This document shows positions 11,844-26,675 of a stretch of 64,000 nt of DNA, one piece after another (within the stretch, counting starts at the first letter, position 1; every line of letters begins with the position of its first letter). A model generated the notes under the pieces. It searched no databases. It had not been told where the DNA came from and saw only the letters and a program-made list of their open reading frames with translations. Source of the DNA: Utricularia gibba (Eukaryota > Streptophyta > Magnoliopsida > Lamiales > Lentibulariaceae); assembly GCA_002189035.1 (NCBI GenBank), contig NEEC01000020.1, positions 930,001 to 994,000 on the forward strand, written 5' to 3'. A program made the translations under genes and the position numbers.

Positions 11844-13196
11844 ATGGCGTCTGTTCGTGTTTCTTTCCTGCTTTTGTTCCTGTGGGTTTCAGCTACCTGT
11901 GTTGTTTCTCAGCGCCTTCCGGCGGCGGAGCAAGAAGGAGTTTACAGGGTGTTGGAGGCGGTCAACGCCGCCAATGACTGGCGGACTCTGTTTCCAGACG
12001 ATCTCTGCGTCTCTGCCCCGCACGGTGTCGTTTGCGACGTTTTCGAAGCAGGGGAAGCCCATGTGACAGAGCTCAGCTTCGGTTACGTTTCTGATTTCTC
12101 GCCCAACCCAGCATGCGATGCTAACGCTACCTTCGATAGTTCGCTACTGAAGGCGTTCACGTATCTGAGGAAGTTGTTCTTCTATGAATGTTTCACTGTG
12201 AGAGAAGTCCCATTTCCAGATTTCTCTACGGGATTCGCTACTGAGTTACAAGAACTGGTTTTTATGCGGAACCCAAGACTAGCTGGGTCCATTGAAAGGA
12301 AAATCAATAACCTGCACAACTTGAGAAAGTTGGTTTTGAGTGGAAACGGCGTTTCTTGGGGTGGGTTTCATGGTTTGGTGAATCTGGAGCAGCTTACTTT
12401 ATCAAGAAACAAGTTTGAAGGTGAGCTGGAGATGAACATTTTTCACAACATGAAGAAACTCAAAGTTCTTGACTTAAGTGACAATGGTTTCCACGGAAGG
12501 GTTCCAGATTCAGTTGGAAGTTTAAGTGAATTACTGAAGCTTGATCTCAGCTTCAACAGCTTCTCAGGACGAATCCCAGAGTTCCTAAAGAACCTAAAGA
12601 GCTTAGAGTTTCTAGATTTGAGTCATAACCGCTTTGGAGAATTTGGTTTGTCTGTGTTCTTGTCTGAAATGCCTTCTCTAAAGGAAGTTTATTTAAGCAA
12701 CAATCATCTGGGAGGCAAGATTCCTGAGATATGGGAGAATCTTGGAGGAATCAAAGGACTTGGGTTGTCTTCAATGGGTCTTGTTGGCAGTATTCCAAAA
12801 TCTATGGGTTCAAATTTGAGAAACTTATCCTACTTGGGTCTTCAAAACAACAGTCTTGAAGGTGTAATACCTGAGGAGTTTGAAGCTCTGGAGAAGCTGA
12901 ATGAACTCAACTTGGGGAACAACCGGCTAACTGGGAAGCTTCCATTTTCTGCAACATTCCTATCGAGGCTGGGGATGAAACTCAACGTGGAGGGCAATTT
13001 GGACGTTTGCGTGGGTGAAAGCTTGAATTTTGTCAGAGTCAAAGCCATTGGAGGGCTCAAAGCCTGCAAACAAACGCAACTTCCCCATAACGCCCTTCTG
13101 CAATCATCATCCAGTCCTTCTCATGCATCATTCGTTGCTTCAGGGTTTTCATTTTCTTTCTTATTTTGCCTAGGAATGATGTCTTTGTTCTTTTGA
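11844..13196 (+). CDS. LRR protein, PII-2-like / receptor-like protein without kinase
   Basis: Intronless 450-residue protein. Translation is taken from the ATG at 11844; the upstream codons in the same frame lack an ATG. Residues 1-23 are a signal peptide (SFLLLFLWVSATCVVSQ). A cysteine-containing N-terminal cap follows. About ten leucine-rich repeats of the plant extracellular type span roughly residues 90-380, with the L-x-x-L-x-L-S-x-N-x-F-x-G-x-[IV]-P pattern, e.g. VLDLSDNGFHGRVPDSVG. The last 20 residues are hydrophobic after a Ser-rich stretch and could be a GPI-anchor signal or a membrane segment. There is no kinase domain. Architecture and LRR spacing fit the PIRIFORMOSPORA INDICA-INSENSITIVE 2 / TMM-like receptor-like proteins, which act at the cell surface. 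The ligand is unknown, and I am sure of the class rather than the exact orthologue. Confidence 0.85.
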   Translation: MASVRVSFLLLFLWVSATCVVSQRLPAAEQEGVYRVLEAVNAANDWRTLFPDDLCVSAPHGVVCDVFEAGEAHVTELSFGYVSDFSPNPACDANATFDSSLLKAFTYLRKLFFYECFTVREVPFPDFSTGFATELQELVFMRNPRLAGSIERKINNLHNLRKLVLSGNGVSWGGFHGLVNLEQLTLSRNKFEGELEMNIFHNMKKLKVLDLSDNGFHGRVPDSVGSLSELLKLDLSFNSFSGRIPEFLKNLKSLEFLDLSHNRFGEFGLSVFLSEMPSLKEVYLSNNHLGGKIPEIWENLGGIKGLGLSSMGLVGSIPKSMGSNLRNLSYLGLQNNSLEGVIPEEFEALEKLNELNLGNNRLTGKLPFSATFLSRLGMKLNVEGNLDVCVGESLNFVRVKAIGGLKACKQTQLPHNALLQSSSSPSHASFVASGFSFSFLFCLGMMSLFF

Positions 13197-14471
13197 AGAT
13201 TGAGACCTTTGTTTTTTGACCTTTTTCTTAACTGTATATATGATGAATCTCAAGTTTTATGAGGTTTTCTGACAAGTTGGCAACGGAATTATGTCAAAAA
13301 ACTGAGGCAACGGGTTCCGAAGATTTTATTGGGAATATCCCGTTGGCTGTGTACAGGGGATTGCGGAACAGACCTGAGCTCCGCCGGCGGCCGTGAGGAG
13401 CGTACACAACTACCCTCTGATGAATCGGAGAAACAAACCATGATACGTTTTCAGTCTTTCCCAAGTGATATCATCATTTGCCAATGGTCTGGAACGATCA
13501 TGATCTATCTATGTTTCGCATTGCGCGTCCTTTCTTCTGCGGTGTCGGCCCGTGAAGAACAGCTGAGGCTCAGGAAGATATGGCCTACAAACGGAGCCCA
13601 TTGCGCCTGATTTTCGTTGATCCTTCTTTCTTCTTTGGTGTCTCATCGCCGGTGCTGCCGGATGGATCTCAGCATTTGCAGGGAAGGAATACAGTTTAAG
13701 AATCTGCTGAAACTACCTTCGGCAGCGCCTGTGGTTTCTACATCTCTCATCATGGTTCAAGCAATTCACTGAGGATTTGAATTCCTTTATACCAGGGGAT
13801 TGTATCGTGCAAACTCCTGACCATTCAGTCGCTGCCAACTTTATTTCAAATGGGAAAATAGAACTAACCTCGTATACAAGGGGATTGTCATTGAACATGA
13901 GCAACTTGGCATTTCTTCTACACTGTACTGTAGGGAGTCGAGTTTGCATTTCTTCTTCCCCTCGTACTCTGGAATGGACCTTTTAAACGAAATCTGAATT
14001 ACAGGGGACACGTGTGCTAAAATGAAACTGTACCGACTACTTCACAAATGTATCTGAGCCTTTGAAGAGGCCCTTCAAGCAGGTTGGCATTTTCTACCAG
14101 CCTTTACTGTTTCTGGCTACAGAAACACCAACGAACTGCGTGATTTGGAATTGGAGCTAATGTAAATCATGATGATGATAGCAGAACAATGAGGGCATGA
14201 ACATTCTGAGTGTATAAACAGTTTCAGTGGATGGACTTAAGATTCATCCATGGAACGGGGAATTCAGCATGTGGGGTTAATGAGGCAGAAAGAAGGGTTG
14301 GTTCTGAGAGTACATGGCTACAGGTTACCAAACATATACTACAAAAGCAATCGCACAATCAGTTACAGAGGACGCAGCCAATAACAAAGAGAATTCAGAT
14401 GGATTACTTCAACAAATACTTGTACCAACTGAATGGTGCTTAAAAGATATTAGTTGGAGCTCTAGCGATCA
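13197..14471. other. Intergenic, no gene recognised
   Basis: Between the convergent LRR and GLTP genes. It should contain both 3' untranslated regions. The middle part (13300-14000) is GC-balanced and gives plus-strand ORFs of 93 and 69 codons. Neither resembles a family I know and neither has supporting splice sites. It may be a decayed gene or a non-coding transcript. Confidence 0.35.
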
Positions 14472-15749
14472 TTAAGACGCCTTGAGAGCATCCATACCAA
14501 TGCTAGCCTGCAGGAAAATGCAGTGAATCATTGTTTGACTTCATCTAAGACGATCAATCAGAAATTCTAATGTGGAGATTCTTGAGTGCATTGAATTTCT
14601 TACCAAGAATTTGTGGTTATTCTCGAGTAATGGTGAGAAAGTGTTGCAGAACTTCTCAATGTCACCATAGATATCACCAGATCCACCCACCACATCTAAT
14701 AATTTCTTCCTGTCAGGAGCAAACTTCATGGCAATCTGTAACTCCAGCAGTTCCCCAATCACACACATGTCAAGAAGCTGTGGTAAAGATGTGAGGAAGC
14801 TGATTAATCAAAAGGTTTCAGATTGTTCACCGAGAAGCTTGAACTTGCAAGCCAGCCATGCCATTGTTTCAGTGTCTTATTGTAAGAATCAGTACACGCT
14901 TGAGACAATGTCCAGTCGTGATGCAGAAACAGATTCCGAAACAACTCAACTAAGAAATCCATTGCTCTACAATGCACATATGCTTAGTATAAGCAAATCA
15001 AACATTAAATTTTGCACGTTCTTATGAGCTAATGAGATAGCAATCTATACCTCGTCAGCCACAGAAGACCAGTCGTACAACTTGTAGGGCCCTTTGCAGT
15101 CTTTTCATCTTCTTCTTCCACCATGGTGTACAGGTGATTATACTTTTCTGGGTTGGAAAAATATTTCTTCTCTAATCTCTGAACCATAGATAAAGAAGTT
15201 TAAAGGATTTCCATCCGCAAAAACGCTCACCATACCACCTTAAAATAGACGCACTTGACAAGATTAAGGTGAACATATCTCACCGCTATGTTGCCACCAA
15301 TATCAGATTTCACAATTGTCATTGCAGTTCCGAACTTGTCTGTATACAAGCGAACTTTAGAGCATGCAAGAATTTCAGAATACCAAAGATCATAGAGCAG
15401 TAACCATCAACATACACAGACGTGTGGTGACACAGAGAGGAATTTACTGTGTACAAATGCATTATCATGCATCAAGATCGAACCAAACATATAAATAGAG
15501 TTCCAATGTTGCCGCCAGTTATACAACTATGTTGCACACTTGATACTAGTGCCTTTGATTCTACTCAGGAAAGGGAGAGATGTAAAAGTTGAAAGATTTG
15601 AAGATGAGATACCATGAATCCCTCAATATACCTAAAACAGGGAGTATAAGCTTGCACACATCCAGGAATGGCTTAGCCAGAATCACTCCATCTTCAGACT
15701 GGACATGCTTAAATCCATCCAGTGCAGGTGTGAAAGCCGTCCCCTCCAT
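14472..15749 (-). CDS. GLTP1: Glycolipid transfer protein 1
   Basis: Six minus-strand exons: 15749-15632, 15339-15284, 15178-15051, 14966-14831, 14735-14604 and 14507-14472, all with GT-AG borders and consistent phases, giving 201 residues, the normal length. The protein opens MEGTAFTPALDGFKHVQSED and carries the GLTP-fold signatures: KSDIGGNI (Asp52 and Asn56), LLWLTR (Trp98), WHGWLAS (His137) and APDRKKLLDVVGG. It ends in ASIGMDALKAS. In known GLTPs the Asp, Asn, Trp and His at these places bind the sugar head group. The position that is Lys in human GLTP appears as Arg59 here. The role is non-vesicular transfer of glycosphingolipids between membranes in the cytosol. I see no defect. Confidence 0.95.
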
Positions 15750-16399
15750 TTTTGTGCTGAGCTACACAGAGGTGAAAAATGCTGCCCATCAAGGGACTGA
15801 ATTGATTTCACTTATATGCCTCAACTAAGCACGACACAAAGAAGAGGTTAAACAACATTTCCGAACAATTCCTCCACTAGTTCTAGACTATATGACACAG
15901 AAATCACTGCATCAACTCCCTAAAAGTGGGGGGCACCTTGACATGAAGGCCAGATATCAAAAATCAAAGCTATAAGCAAATTACTAAAAAAGGACAGCTC
16001 AATAGATTAAACAGGAAGCAAGGCATGATTCAAGACGATTAGTTTCTTTTTTCAAGTGCCATCACTCCCTAATCATACAGTCCAGAATCCCACACACGTG
16101 AAAACCCACAAAGATGGAGATCCAGACTCACAGGCAAGGATCTAGCGACAGTGCAGATTTGGCGAAGACGTTGCTTCTCTGGTAGAACAAAACTAGGAAT
16201 AACTAGCGCACGCATAAAAATAAGATTTTAGCAGGTTGAGAATCTGATGCAATTTTTTTTTTTTTTTTTTTGCCACTGTTGATAATTATGGATTTTTTTT
16301 TCATTTCTTAATCTTATCCAATTCACTTTAGTAAAAAAAAAAAAAGTTTAACAAATAAAATAAACGTAGTAAATAAAAACGAGACAAGAAAATCTTGTC
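15750..16399. promoter_or_regulatory. Upstream region of GLTP1
   Basis: Sequence before the GLTP1 ATG. It may contain a 5' untranslated intron. It ends in a 19-base T run near 16253-16271 and nearby A runs, which could be the tail of an old retroposon, though I cannot identify its body. Confidence 0.3.
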
Positions 16400-17480
16400 T
16401 GGAAATTATCGAAAGCCAAAGGATAATGTTGTTTTCTGACAAGAATGCAAAAATTGTAGTTGTTGTCTTCGACATGAAGAAGACACTTTTTTTTCTCATT
16501 ATGAAGTATTTGCAAGGTTTAAAAAAAAATTATGGAGACAATTGAAGTAAAATTCAGGATAATCAACTAAAAAAGATTGATGAGTTGAAGGTGATATTTT
16601 AACAATGTTCTAACATTAAGCATACCTCGTATGCTGCATAAAAGTCGGAACCCATCTTTATGAGTCGTTTATAAAACTATTCATGCTTCATTTTCTTCAC
16701 ACACAATCAACAAAAAAAATTACACATAGGATAAGTAGTTTTCTCACACAAGTCATTTGTTAGTAGATTTCAAAATCACCTCCATCCCCACCGTCAATAA
16801 TTTACATCTATCTAGTAATCTTATAGTAAATTATCAAAATAATATCGGTTGTTGGATCATTGATATAGGAGCCACTACATGTGTGAGCTTCTAGAAAGAT
16901 AACTTTACCTCCTTATGGTTGCTTTGAGTTCCAATGAAGATTCATTTTTGAAATGGGAGTACTTATACAATGAAATATGAAGGGGATATTATACAATGTA
17001 AATTCATGGATGAAAGAAATTTATTTATACATGAATTTAAATAGAATTTTAAAAAAAGCTTAGTGAAATGACTCTACTAGCTGGATTCATCTTTTGCAAA
17101 GAATAGTTCCCCTTCTTTTGTGTTAAGAAGATATCCACTATTTTCTTGCAAGTATTTTGTATGCTAGTGCTGATTTCTCTAAACCAATTCTAATGGTATA
17201 TGTGATTAGGGCATGCACCAGCACATATTATGAGAAAGTTGAATTAATATCTTTAAAAGAGGAATTAAACTTGAAACCTTGTAAATATTGTCAAGCAAGT
17301 AGACAAGTTGGTTTATCTTTTAATACTAGTGATGGTGTTGTAGGAGACTTATTGGAAAAGCTCCAAATGGATGTATGGGGGCAATACAAGATATGTACTT
17401 TATCTAATACTTGTTTGATTGAAATTTTTCTAATCAATGAAATTCTTCCAATCAGTGATTTTTCTTTATGAGGGAATATA
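16400..17480 (+). pseudogene. Ty1/copia protease to integrase relic
   Basis: The plus strand shows decayed copia pol. A protease active site like WIIDIGATTCV lies near 16853. A pre-integrase/integrase start lies near 17270-17380, with CKYCQASRQVGLSF followed by LEKLQMDVWGQYK, where copia integrases usually have H-x-D-[LV]-W-G-P. Many stops and frame changes separate the parts, and the integrase core is cut short. It lies between the GLTP1 and NDR kinase genes. There is no LTR or primer-binding site nearby. Confidence 0.7.
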
Positions 17481-18012
17481 TTTTTCCCTGTTTATCTTGT
17501 TTCTACAATTTACATTCTCGACATAGATAACTTTGGAATTGATTGAAATTGCATTTGTAGGATGTCAAGCGAGAGCTTGTCAATCTCAAGAAAAACAGTT
17601 CTGTTTCATAGATTTATAGCTACCCAGATAAGTTTGCTTCAAACTATAAGAAATTTTAACCTTTTGTTGTCATCTAGTATTCTGAACAAGTGTGATACGG
17701 AAACTGCATTTCAGTTATTTCATGTTAAATCTGTTCTCCGTTTTTGCCCTGATGAACTAGAGGCTCTTTGCATTTACAGGTTGGAAGCAATCTTTGTTTT
17801 CAATTCTTGGTTAAATTACAAATAAAGTTGCCTTGATGAACCATGGCAAGGTTACAACAATTTTTCTAATTTTCAGATATTTATGTTGTTCACCTTGATA
17901 ATGCGAGGGAGTTAAATGACAAGTGAAATTGGTGCTGAATTCGCAATGTACATCTAGAATATGGTTAAGGCCACTGCAGTAAATAAAGTCTTTGGTAATT
18001 TGTTAGCCTTGG
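17481..18012. other. 3' flank of the NDR kinase gene
   Basis: AT-rich DNA holding the 3' untranslated region of the minus-strand kinase gene. A plus-strand ORF of 87 codons (17562-17825) resembles nothing I know. Confidence 0.4.
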
Positions 18013-20748
<2,736 letters not shown>

Positions 20749-20859
20749 CAGAAAACTTCTCTTACATACGATTCAAAGGCATTCTCCCACAACAACATTC
20801 ATATAAATCCATCACAGAAATAACTGAAATGCTGACAAAAAAATCATCAACAAGAAATC

Positions 20860-21545
20860 AAAGATTCCACATTTCCCAAAAAAGAAAAGAACGAAATCAA
20901 TAGGGTATTGACAAAAAAACAATGACAGCGGTGCAACAGGCGAAAAGATCGGTGCTGACAAAAAAATTAGTTTGTCTTCGAATCTTAAAACAACATAGGG
21001 GTGATGAAGAAAAAGATCCCTGGTAATCACTACCACTCACTGTATTCGGAATGCATTAATCAGAAGCATTAACTCCATACAATCTACATGGAAAAAAGAA
21101 GAAGAGAAGAAATCAAAAGAGAATGGACCAAAAAATGAATATGCAAAAGGATCAGTTCTAGGAAGAGAGACGGTTGGCAGAAAAAAATGGTTTGCCTTCA
21201 AATTTTTAAAAAAATATTAAGGTAATTAAGGGAAAGTTCCTGGAAATCACAGCCACTCACTTTATTCGGAATGCATTAATCAGAAGCATTAACCCCATAA
21301 GTTATATTGAATTTGAGTGCATTCTCACCAACAGAAAAAAGAAGAAACAAAAAGGGAATTGACAAAAAAACACGGCAGCGGTGCAAGAGGCAAAAGGATC
21401 GGCTTTGCTTGCAGAAAAAATCGGTTTGCCATCAACTCTTGAAACAGGATAAAGATAATTAAGGAAAAGCCCGAAAATCACAACAACTAACTTTATTCGC
21501 CATATGCATTCTAACGAATTTCAGTGCATTCTCACCAACAGAAAA
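20860..21545. repeat. Three degenerate tandem copies, period about 220-233 bp
   Basis: Three head-to-tail copies lie just upstream of the NDR kinase ATG. Anchors: TTTGTCTTCGAAT at about 20971, TTTGCCTTCAAAT at about 21191 and TTTGCCATCAACT at about 21424. A second anchor, TATTCGGAATGCATTAATCA, occurs twice and a diverged TTATTCG form a third time, near 21042, 21262 and 21494. Both anchors give the same spacings (220, then 233), so the copies are collinear. The position suggests promoter, 5' leader or a 5' intron of the kinase gene. Confidence 0.8.
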
Positions 21546-22827
21546 AAGGGTAACCAGATGTCTGAGACGTAGTTGAACATATGCCTTAAAGAATCTTCTG
21601 TCATAATACGGTTATAATGTAGAGCTTTGGTACCTTCTTCACACACCGCTGTGCGATCCAAGATATCCCTGCTCAAGTTTGCAAGTTCACTGTGCTGCAA
21701 TAGCCTTCTCCCACACTTTTCTTCTTGCAGCCTCATGTGTAAGAGCTCCGCTTGGCAGTTGGGAGGATGTTGCCAGCACCCACCACGACAATTGACATGG
21801 AAAGCGCCAACCTTGATGGGTCTTACCAAATCAAATCCTTAAACAACACAAAAAGAAAAAAGAACAATTATACTGATTAGTTATACGGAAATAATTTTTT
21901 ATACAACATACCATCATAACATAGCACAATTTTGATTTATTTTTATATATTCAATAAAATCATAAAATTATTATGAGAGTTAAGAAAATAAAACCACCCA
22001 AAGCCATTTTTTATTGGAAAATTTACGCCAATAGTTCCTACTATTTATCCAAATGGTATAATTAGTCCCTTGAAATAACGTTTTAGTCTCCGTTATTTCA
22101 AAATCATTTATAATTGATCATTATTATTTCAAAATTGGGTAAAAAGTGTTCACACTATTTACACTAATCACAATATCAATCCCCAATTTTAAACCCTAAT
22201 TTTTCTACAATTCAGTTTTGCTATTTTCGACCTATTGCCAACAGCGGTCGAATGGTGGTCGGAGAAAACGAGTACCAATTTTACCAAATTATTAAACAAT
22301 TGGTTAAATGTATCTGATTTTTTAATATTGAGTACCAATTATAATGGTATTTAAATAGTAGAAATAAAAAATGATTAAAGTAAAAAATATTGAAAATTAA
22401 CTATATTCAATACGTTAAAAGTTGGGGACTAAATATATTTAAATACGTCAAATGTTGGGATTAAATATGCCAATGTGTACTATTTATGTTATTTTCATTA
22501 AACATTAGGGATTAATCATTTCAATTTTAAAAACTTTAGGCCAGGGATTATGTGGTCGAGTGACTTTTTTTTTATTATGAGAATTAAAAAAGAGAATAAA
22601 AATATTCTGGAAATTCGAAATAGGGTCGATAAATTATGGGCTTATACCATTGGTTTATATGGGCTTGGGCTTTGACTATATTCTGCCCTAATCTCCTTTC
22701 GTCGTCTTCGTCCCTGACTGCTGAATACTGGTTTTCGCGTTCAACTGCGTTTGTTCGTTCATCTTCTCACTGATTTCTCTCCATCGCAGATTCGATTTAT
22801 ACTTTTTCAGGCTCATTGATTCAAAAA
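21546..22827. other. Spacer between divergent NDR and NOP10 genes
   Basis: From 21546 to 21829 the minus strand has a 102-codon ORF (RPIKVGAFHVNCRGGCW...) that I do not recognise; it may be transcribed leader of the kinase gene. From about 22010 to 22560 the sequence has mirrored phrases (AATAGTTCC/ATTAGTCCC on one side, GGGACTAAATAT/GGGATTAAT on the other) that suggest an old foldback element, but I could not fix its ends. The last 130 bases are the NOP10 upstream region. Confidence 0.4.
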
Positions 22828-23692
22828 ATGTTGCTCCAGTTTTACATCAATGAAAACGGCGACAAAGTGTACACCACAAAGGTTCTTCGCGGCTTATCTT
22901 TTCCAGTTATTTATTTTCGGCGTTCTCCCTCTGTATTTAATGTGTGTTTTTTTTTTTTTTAAGTTAGAGAAGTTGGGGTTTAAAGTTTTTAATTTCTTGT
23001 TGGTGCCGTGTCTTCAGGTTTTAGTGTTACTTGTAGTTTACCGTAAAACTCTGTGACTTTGAGTTTTCAGCTTCGATTTTGTCTTTTGATGAATGTCTTG
23101 AACTATGTGAAGCATACTTAAGAATGAAAGTGGATGACTTTATGTTCAATTGTATGCCCTCTTGCAGAAGGAGTCTCCAATAGGCCTCGCTACTCAGTCT
23201 GCGCATCCTGGTAATTTTCTTTTTAGAAATGCTAATGAGTTGTTTAAAGGAAATCGCTTCCTGTAACTTTATTGATGGCATCATGTTATCCAGTCATTTG
23301 CCTACCTCATGCTGCTTCTCAAAATAATATTTTTACAATATATAATGCATGCTGTCTAAATTCTCTTCTCAAAATCCGCAAATAGAAGTCCAGTGCCCTT
23401 CTTCTTCATGTTATCTATCCATACGCATGCTTCGTACATTATTCCGATATGGGATTCAACTGCACATAACATTATGTTGAATAACTTTTTCACTATTTTG
23501 CAAGAGGACGCATGAACATCAATTCAAAATAAGACTCTCAACATCTACCAACAACTTATCCACACCTCTTATTCGTATTCTGTTATTTTTGCAGCCCGCT
23601 TTTCTCCTGATGATAAGTACTCAAGGCAGAGAGTTCTACTGAAGAAGCGGTTCGGTTTGCTCCCAACCCAACAACCAGCACCAAAGTACTAA
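22828..23692 (+). CDS. NOP10: H/ACA ribonucleoprotein subunit NOP10
   Basis: Three exons on the plus strand: 22828-22881, 23168-23210 and 23595-23692, with GT-AG borders, giving 64 residues, exactly the family size. The protein starts [18 protein letters not shown], continues [14 protein letters not shown], then [19 protein letters not shown], and ends with [10 protein letters not shown]. This is the entire NOP10 fold: a small zinc-ribbon-derived N-terminal hairpin and a C-terminal helix that bridge NAP57/dyskerin and NHP2. In the nucleolus and Cajal bodies it belongs to H/ACA snoRNPs, which make pseudouridines in rRNA and snRNA. The exons are too short to show as long ORFs. Residue 2 is Leu where many plant copies have Tyr. 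No defect is seen. Confidence 0.95.
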
Positions 23693-25236
23693 GCAAGTGG
23701 GCCGTTATTCCATCAAAGTTCTCATCATTTTCTGATGAATATGCCTGTATGTAGTACTACTTCTTCTTGAGTTTACTAGCCAGTGACATAGAAGATGAAT
23801 TCTGCTATGTTTTGTATTGGAGATTTTGTTCTGTAATTGAACCTATTCTTCCTGCCTGTGCATTGCTTCACTGTGATGGTCAATGACTAGGTTCAGTGCC
23901 CAAAGTGCAATGCCACATTTGTTCCATTAGTGCAAGAGCTGTCATTTCTTTCTGTCTTGCCAAACTGAGAACAACACCTGATATTCACTCGATCCCTGAA
24001 AGTTCTTTTACTGATTAATCCCGTTGCGTTGAAAGATTGATCGTATCTCTTGCTGTGAATAGCTTGTAGGATGGGATTTGTGTGTCCTCCATGCACTTAG
24101 CAAATTTCCACTTCGCGGCAACCAACTCAGCGGGGTGTTTGCAAAATACTTGTGATTTTTATTCGTAAAATATTTTAGTAAATATATCTTTTTGTTCATT
24201 ACACACGGGCGTGGAGTAAATTCTTTTTCTCACTAATATTTGATGAGATAATTTTATTGCGCAAGCAAATTTGTTTATTAGTGATATACATAATTTTTAC
24301 ATAACTTTTTCACATTGCTTTTTTGCATGTATATTCATACATATATGTAATATAATTCTTTTTTTTCATTCCACATAATATTATATTTGATTATTTAATT
24401 ACATATTATTTTTAAATCAATTAGTATAAATTTATTTTCTAAATTTCTAAAAATTGATTTAATAGAAATGCAATATTTTAATATTAATTAAAATTAATAA
24501 TTTGTAATACATATTAATATTTGGGAATTCATTGATGGTGTGTGTTTTACATAAGAAAAATTGTTTGAATTAATGCAAACGGTCTATATTTTTTAAATAC
24601 ATGAATAACATTCTATATAATAAATGAATAATGTTATTTGATATAGGATATGGGCATAACTCTACAATTTTACTAATTTAATTATGTGTTATTTAATATA
24701 TCACAAATTAACCTACAACTCAACTCCTTGGGCTTGTTTCTCTTTATTAGTTTAATTTTGGAAAAATTTTAGATTTTGAATTTGATTCAAAAATTCAAAT
24801 TTTGAGGATAATAATCAAATTTAGAAAATATTTTATTTAAAAAAAATCACTACTCACTAAAATTTTATAAAATCGATCTATCTTGAGTTAAGTAAAAAAA
24901 ATCTAGATTTTGATTTCAAGGATAAAATAATCTAATTTGAAACTTTAATTTTTTCTTAAATCTAACATTCTAATATTGAGATTATTTTTTCATATTTAAT
25001 TTTTAATATATGTCAATGAAACATATTGTTTTAATAAATACAATACATCTATTAAATACATATATTTTTTTTATCTTAAATCTATAAATAATTTTTTTTC
25101 TGATCCTAAATAATTTAAATTACCATAAATAGCAAACCCACAAATAATCGGCTCCCTTGTGTCTTGTATGAGCCACGGTTTGTGTTTGAGGTGATAGAGC
25201 ACGAATATTTTATCTCCCGGATCGGGCTTCCTCCTT
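23693..25236. other. Intergenic, AT-rich
   Basis: The 3' untranslated region of NOP10 probably extends some way from 23693. The part around 23850-24120 is GC-balanced but holds no recognisable gene. From 24130 to the LTR the DNA is very AT-rich with no feature I can name. Confidence 0.4.
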
Positions 25237-25868
25237 TGATGAGTCCAGGAAGATAATGAAGAATATTTAAAGAATGATGAGGATGTTGTGCAAGTAAATA
25301 TATTAGAGACAAAAATAATTCCATTAGCACCAATTACAAGAAGTAAGAGTAAGATATTTGAAGCTAATCTCAAGGTTCTACTCAATACTATTGGAACCAA
25401 CATTGGATCTGAAGTATTACCATCAAAGGAGTTTAACTACTGGAGTCTACATCTATCTTAGAGCCCAAAACATCTTCTCATTCTTCATGTGTGTTCTTGG
25501 ACTTGTTAGACTTTTCTTTTTTCCTTAGTTTGAGCTTCGTAATGTTGAAGTCCAATTCTAGAGTATAATTAATCTAGAGATGTACTTTTTAAAGGATTTT
25601 TAGTTCATTTGATGTATTTTGTGAAGATTTTCCTCTTTTGAGTGTTTGAACACTCTTTACTTATCAAGCTTCGAGCATATGGTGTCATAGGATTATCACT
25701 TCCAATTCCTTTTCTTTTTGAAGTGTGACTTCTAATTCCCTTTCTTTTAAGGTTTGGTTGCAAGAGATTCATTCTCTTGAGGATAAACTTGAGTGGGTTC
25801 CTTTCTAAACTTCAAAATCATCTCTTGTTTGTGGGTTGCTAATCTCTTTAAATTAGAGGATCACATCA
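25237..25868 (+). repeat. 5' LTR of the gypsy element
   Basis: It is 632 bp and begins TG and ends CA. It matches the sequence at 31247-31880 along its whole length with scattered differences. The first part still reads as the polyprotein tail phrase APITRSKSK, which shows that coding sequence once ran into the LTR. Confidence 0.92.
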
Positions 25869-25870
25869 TT

Positions 25871-25882
25871 TGGTATCAGAGC
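25871..25882 (+). other. Primer-binding site, initiator tRNA-Met type
   Basis: TGGTATCAGAGC lies two bases after the 5' LTR. It is complementary to the 3' end of the plant initiator methionine tRNA, the usual primer for reverse transcription in plant LTR retrotransposons. Confidence 0.92.
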
Positions 25883-26675
25883 TTTGGGTTCCTTCTCTTT
25901 GTTAGTATCCTGTTCTTGTTTTAGTTCTTTCATTCTTGCTTATTGAAAAAAAAAAACGTTCAAGCCACGTCCTTCTTCGTACTTTCGGCTTTGGCCCAAA
26001 AAAAAGGGTGCGCATGAAGTTCATTGAGGAAGAGCTCAAAATTGAGTTTCAATTGAATAGCAAGAACATCTTGAATATCAACTTCAAGGGTGTAAAAAGA
26101 AAAGAAATGTAAAGATGAACATCCATCACCCATCATTATCATCCATTATTGCATATGTTTGTTTGTGACCTTTTTACTTTTCCCATTCCACCAAGCAACC
26201 ACTTTATTGTTGTTTTCCTTATCTTGAATCATCATGTGTTGTCATTTACCTGTTCCTACCATTCCATTTGACTATTCTCTTTGTTGATTGCTCATTCCTA
26301 TATTTCTACAATTTCACAAGCAACATATTTCGTGTGTAGTACTCATTCCTCTGATTTCATATGTTCTTACCTTGTTGTCCATCCCTCCTAGTTACTTACT
26401 ACAACAAGTAACCAACTTAATTCAACCAACCCTCCTTTGTCTCCATCTTGAGACAATTAACACTGCCACCCTCATCTAACCCCATCATAACACCATAATC
26501 AATACCAATCTGGAAGTGATTAATTCTTGAGGTGCCATGAGGTCAAGCATGATGATGATACGGAGTGCATCAAGGACTTGAAGTTTGAGGATTGAGTGGT
26601 AAACTTTGTGTGTGTTTCTTTTTTCTTTCACTTTATTCTTTTTTGCTGCTCGTTTCTTTTTGTCTTCTATTTAGA

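Noticed and set aside
12842-13069. Minus-strand ORF inside the LRR gene
   Set aside because: Shadow of leucine-rich repeat codons.
22010-22560. Foldback element between NDR and NOP10
   Set aside because: Mirrored phrases exist, but I could not find paired ends or a target duplication, so it is only mentioned in the spacer entry.
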